Origin: Methanobacteriota archaeon
GTDB lineage: Archaea > Thermoplasmatota > Poseidoniia > Poseidoniales > Thalassarchaeaceae
Direction of reading: 5' to 3'
Length of the DNA stretch: 10,610 bases
Assembly (NCBI GenBank): GCA_002685895.1
Contig: NYYK01000080.1
Span: 12,917-23,526, forward strand
The notes under the pieces were generated by a model. It did not search any database and was not told the DNA's origin. It saw only the letters and a program-made list of their open reading frames with translations. Both the position numbers and the translations under genes were made by a program. Numbering within the stretch: position 1 is the first letter of the stretch; each line of letters starts with the position of its first letter. Below, in pieces: positions 7,823 through 10,610 of this stretch.

Positions 7823-10492
7823 TTAGTTACGGGCAATGTTTCGGAGGACTGTCTGAAGTATTCCGTCATTGTTGTAGTAATCAACTTCAACAGGTGTATC
7901 TAGACGCACAATTGCATCAAATTCTACAGTTGCGCCGTCCTCCTTGTGCGCTGTTACCGTGATTGTGCTGAGTGGGGTGAAATCACCACTGGCAGGGATG
8001 TCGAATATCTCAGTTCCATCAAGTCCGAAAGTTTCCGGAGATTCTCCAGGTTTGAAGGTCAGTGGCAATACTCCCATACCGACTAGATTTGAGCGGTGAA
8101 TTCTCTCAAAAGATGTGGCAATAACTGCTTTCACACCTAGCAGCATTGTTCCTTTGGCAGCCCAGTCACGACTGCTCCCCGTACCATATTGAGAGCCAGC
8201 GAGCACGACAAGGGGTGTTCCACTCTCTTGGTAGCGCATGCTGGCATCAAAGATAGGCATTATTTCTCCAGTTGGAAAGTAGGTAGTAACGCCACCTTCA
8301 GTTCCAGATGCAATCTGATTACGGATGCGCACATTTGCAAATGTCCCACGCATCATTACTTCGTGGTTGCCTCTTCGGCTACCAAACGAATTGAAATCAC
8401 GTGGCTCGATGCCATTCTCCATCAAATATTGGCCAGCCGGACCCGTATGTGGGAAAGCACCGGCAGGTGAAATGTGATCTGTCGTTACTGAATCACCTAA
8501 CATCAAAAGCACTTTTGCACCAACAATTGGTTCAATCTTGGATGGCTTGGGTGTAATCCCCTCAAAGAAGGAAGGGAGGCGAATGTAGGTCGAATCTGGA
8601 GACCATGGGTAGAGGGCGCTTGGCTGAGAAGGAATGGAATTCCAACGTGGCTCACTAGTAGCATCAGAGTAACGAGAACGGAACATCTCCGGAGTGATGG
8701 AAGTAGTCATCGTTTGACGCACTTCCTCATCACTGGGCCAAATGTCAGCAAGAAATACATCATTGCCATCAGAATCTTGACCAAGTGGGTCATTTTCAAT
8801 ATCGATATTTAGAGTACCTGCTAGAGCATATGCAACTACGAGTGGGGGACTTCCAAGATAACTCCCTTTGACTTTCTGATGTACTCTACCTTCGAAATTT
8901 CTGTTACCTGAAATCACACTGCCAACTATCAAATTGCCAGCATCGATTGCAGACTCTATATTCTCTGCAAGAGGGCCTGAATTGCCGATACAAGTCGTGC
9001 ATCCATAGCCAACCGTGTTGAATCCCAATGCGGCCAATTCCTCAGACAAACCCGCAGCATCATAATAATCGGTTACAACACGACTACCCGGAGCTAAACT
9101 CGGTTTCACCCACGGCTTGATTGTCATGCCACGCGCACGTGCGTTTCGGGCGACTAACCCTGCAGCAAGCATCACAGAAGGATTGGATGTGTTTGTACAG
9201 GAGGTAATTGCAGCGATGACTACATCGCCGTGCTGCAAAGTGTAATCTTCGCCTTCGACTTCAATTTCAGCCCCAACAACATCAGAACTGAGACCATGAC
9301 CCTGATGGCCAACTGGCGCTACAAGACTTTCACGCCAATGTTTCTGCATTTCTGACAGATTTACCCTATCCTGAGGCCTCTTGGGGCCAGCAAGTGCGGG
9401 CTCTATAGTATCAAGTTCTAGTGATAGATTCGAAGTGAAATTTGGAGTTGGTGAATCATCAGTAAGGAACATTTCCTGAGCGCTGAGGAAGCGCTTCACA
9501 TTTTCCACATGTCCTTCATCCCTACCGGAGAGTCGTAAGTACTCAAGCGTAGTTTCATCGACTGGGAAGAAGCCACAAGTTGCACCATACTCGGGTGCCA
9601 TATTGGCAATAGTTGCTCTATCTGGCAAAGTGAGATTGGCAAGACCTGCTCCATAAAACTCTACAAATTTACCAACAACTCCGTGTTCACGCAATATCTC
9701 AACGATTCTTAGCGTCATGTCGGTTGCAGTCACGCCAGGTTTCAATGAGCCTTTCAATTCAAAACCGACAACTTCGGGTAACAGCATGTAAATTGGCTGG
9801 CCAAGCATCACTGCTTCTGCCTCAATTCCACCCACTCCCCAACCAAGAACTCCAAGACCGTTAATCATAGTAGTGTGGGAGTCAGTACCAACTAGAGAAT
9901 CGGGCATCCAAACTCCGTTTTCCTCTCGGGCTACACTTGCTAGCCACTCAAGATTGACCTGATGCACAATACCCCTACCGGGCGGCACCGCGCGAAAATT
10001 ATCGAGACTTTGTTGCCCCCACTTCAGGAATTGATAGCGCTCCATGTTGCGCTCATATTCAATCTCCATGTTGCGCTCACGGGCGTCGGGGAAAAGACCC
10101 GATACATCGACTTGAACAGAGTGGTCGATGACAAGATCGACTGGCACTTGTGGATTGACCTTTTTAGGGTCGCCACCAAGTTCCACCATTGCATCACGAA
10201 GAGCGGCAATGTCTACTACGGCAGGAACACCGGTGAAATCTTGAAGTATTACTCGGCTAGGCATGAAAGGGATTTCTGAAGGTGACATTTCGGGAGTCCA
10301 ATCAGCAATTCGTTGTACATCCTCGTCGGTGACAAGGAAGCCATCGCACTTTCGCAGAGCCGCTTCAAGTAACACCCTAATTGAATAAGGAAGAGCAGAA
10401 AGATTGACTCCCCATTCTGCTTCCATCTCGGGAAGTGAATGATATTCACTTATGCTTCCATCGCATAATTCGAACTCGCTGACCTTGCTCAT
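7823..10492 (-). CDS. acnA: Aconitate hydratase A (AcnA/IRP-type), 889 aa
   Basis: Aconitase interconverts citrate and isocitrate through cis-aconitate in the TCA cycle, in the cytoplasm, using a [4Fe-4S] cluster. From the ATG at 10492 the protein has 889 residues, close to the 891 of E. coli AcnA. Cluster ligands are Cys432 (TSCTNTSNPS), Cys498 and Cys501 (GYGCTTCIGNSGP); the 66- and 3-residue spacing matches AcnA. Other signatures are GTDSHTT (about 202-208), DHISPAG (from 672) and GSQYGTGSSRD, in which Ser773 aligns with the catalytic serine. Both the N-terminal three-domain part and the C-terminal swivel domain are complete. An in-frame GTG at 10537 would add 15 residues (MRLKGSTLPPQFGER) not expected in the family and would place a GC-rich hairpin inside the coding region, so the ATG is preferred. 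GGGGAG lies just upstream of it but unusually close for a ribosome binding site. The stop is TAA. The family assignment is secure. Confidence 0.97.
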   Translation of the reverse strand: MSKVSEFELCDGSISEYHSLPEMEAEWGVNLSALPYSIRVLLEAALRKCDGFLVTDEDVQRIADWTPEMSPSEIPFMPSRVILQDFTGVPAVVDIAALRDAMVELGGDPKKVNPQVPVDLVIDHSVQVDVSGLFPDARERNMEIEYERNMERYQFLKWGQQSLDNFRAVPPGRGIVHQVNLEWLASVAREENGVWMPDSLVGTDSHTTMINGLGVLGWGVGGIEAEAVMLGQPIYMLLPEVVGFELKGSLKPGVTATDMTLRIVEILREHGVVGKFVEFYGAGLANLTLPDRATIANMAPEYGATCGFFPVDETTLEYLRLSGRDEGHVENVKRFLSAQEMFLTDDSPTPNFTSNLSLELDTIEPALAGPKRPQDRVNLSEMQKHWRESLVAPVGHQGHGLSSDVVGAEIEVEGEDYTLQHGDVVIAAITSCTNTSNPSVMLAAGLVARNARARGMTIKPWVKPSLAPGSRVVTDYYDAAGLSEELAALGFNTVGYGCTTCIGNSGPLAENIESAIDAGNLIVGSVISGNRNFEGRVHQKVKGSYLGSPPLVVAYALAGTLNIDIENDPLGQDSDGNDVFLADIWPSDEEVRQTMTTSITPEMFRSRYSDATSEPRWNSIPSQPSALYPWSPDSTYIRLPSFFEGITPKPSKIEPIVGAKVLLMLGDSVTTDHISPAGAFPHTGPAGQYLMENGIEPRDFNSFGSRRGNHEVMMRGTFANVRIRNQIASGTEGGVTTYFPTGEIMPIFDASMRYQESGTPLVVLAGSQYGTGSSRDWAAKGTMLLGVKAVIATSFERIHRSNLVGMGVLPLTFKPGESPETFGLDGTEIFDIPASGDFTPLSTITVTAHKEDGATVEFDAIVRLDTPVEVDYYNNDGILQTVLRNIARN

Positions 10493-10497
10493 TCTCT

Positions 10498-10526
10498 CCC
10501 CAAATTGAGGGGGCAGGGTGCTGCCC
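10498..10526 (-). promoter_or_regulatory. Two overlapping GC-rich hairpins in the aconitase leader
   Basis: GGGCAG (10511-10516) and CTGCCC (10521-10526) form a perfect 6-bp stem with a 4-base loop. CCCC (10498-10501) and GGGG (10509-10512) form a second 4-bp stem with a 7-base loop. They share bases 10511-10512, so both cannot form in full at once. On the mRNA the second stem would also cover the GGGGAG that could serve as ribosome binding site. The structure is seen; a switch role is speculation. Confidence 0.3.
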
Positions 10527-10543
10527 TTCAACCTCACCCAAAC

Positions 10544-10573
10544 GATTTGCTAAATCAAAGGCGAATTAGCCTT
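10544..10573 (-). promoter_or_regulatory. Two adjacent dyads upstream of aconitase, candidate operator/promoter
   Basis: GATTT-GCT-AAATC (10544-10556) is a perfect 5-bp inverted repeat with a 3-base centre. AAGGCGAATTAGCCTT (10558-10573) is an imperfect 16-bp palindrome in which 14 of 16 positions match. They lie about 52 to 81 bases before the aconitase ATG, where a promoter and regulator site would be expected. The AT-rich first dyad could hold a TATA element, which would put transcription start near the GC hairpin. No known regulator site is recognised. Confidence 0.3.
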
Positions 10574-10610
10574 GGGTGGAAGTTCTGTTCAAGAAGGAAT
10601 AATGAGGTGC

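Noticed and set aside
10040..10079. 16-base direct repeat (CTCCATGTTGCGCTCA) offset by 24 bases inside aconitase
   Set aside because: It encodes ERNME twice in a stretch where AcnA proteins normally carry two similar Asn/Glu-rich segments before ERYxFLxWxQ. It follows from conserved protein sequence and is not a mobile or regulatory repeat.

Overview
The window most resembles a genome fragment of a planktonic marine archaeon, possibly Marine Group II (Poseidoniales). The clues are a bacterial-type aconitase A and very large exported proteins rich in N-glycosylation sequons. One of these has a single C-terminal membrane anchor and an acidic cytoplasmic tail. Start codons also lack clear Shine-Dalgarno sequences. 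This assignment is an inference: no rRNA, tRNA or archaeal information-processing gene is present, and a marine bacterium is not excluded.

All four genes lie on the minus strand, so transcription reads from high to low coordinates. In that order they are: aconitate hydratase (10492-7823); a giant surface-anchored SGNH-hydrolase-like protein of 1859 residues (7732-2153); an unrecognised 208-residue protein whose C-terminus may be a winged helix (2047-1421); and the 5' part of a secreted FG-GAP/VCBS-repeat protein (1274 to the window edge, 424 full codons seen). No plus-strand gene is convincing; long plus-strand reading frames here are shadows of the minus-strand genes.

The intergenic gaps are 90, 105 and 146 bases. 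They are long enough for separate promoters, so a single operon is not demanded. The aconitase upstream region holds two short dyads and two overlapping GC-rich hairpins. A T-rich tract follows its stop codon. A perfect 7-bp inverted repeat straddles the start codon of the giant gene.

The aconitase is core TCA-cycle metabolism. The giant protein and the FG-GAP protein both act outside the membrane; the first is probably an esterase or carbohydrate deacetylase on a long stalk, the second a calcium-stabilised beta-propeller. The sequence does not show that they work together. No CRISPR array, mobile element, phage gene or clearly new multi-gene system was seen. The most unusual items are the architecture of the giant protein and the start-codon hairpin.
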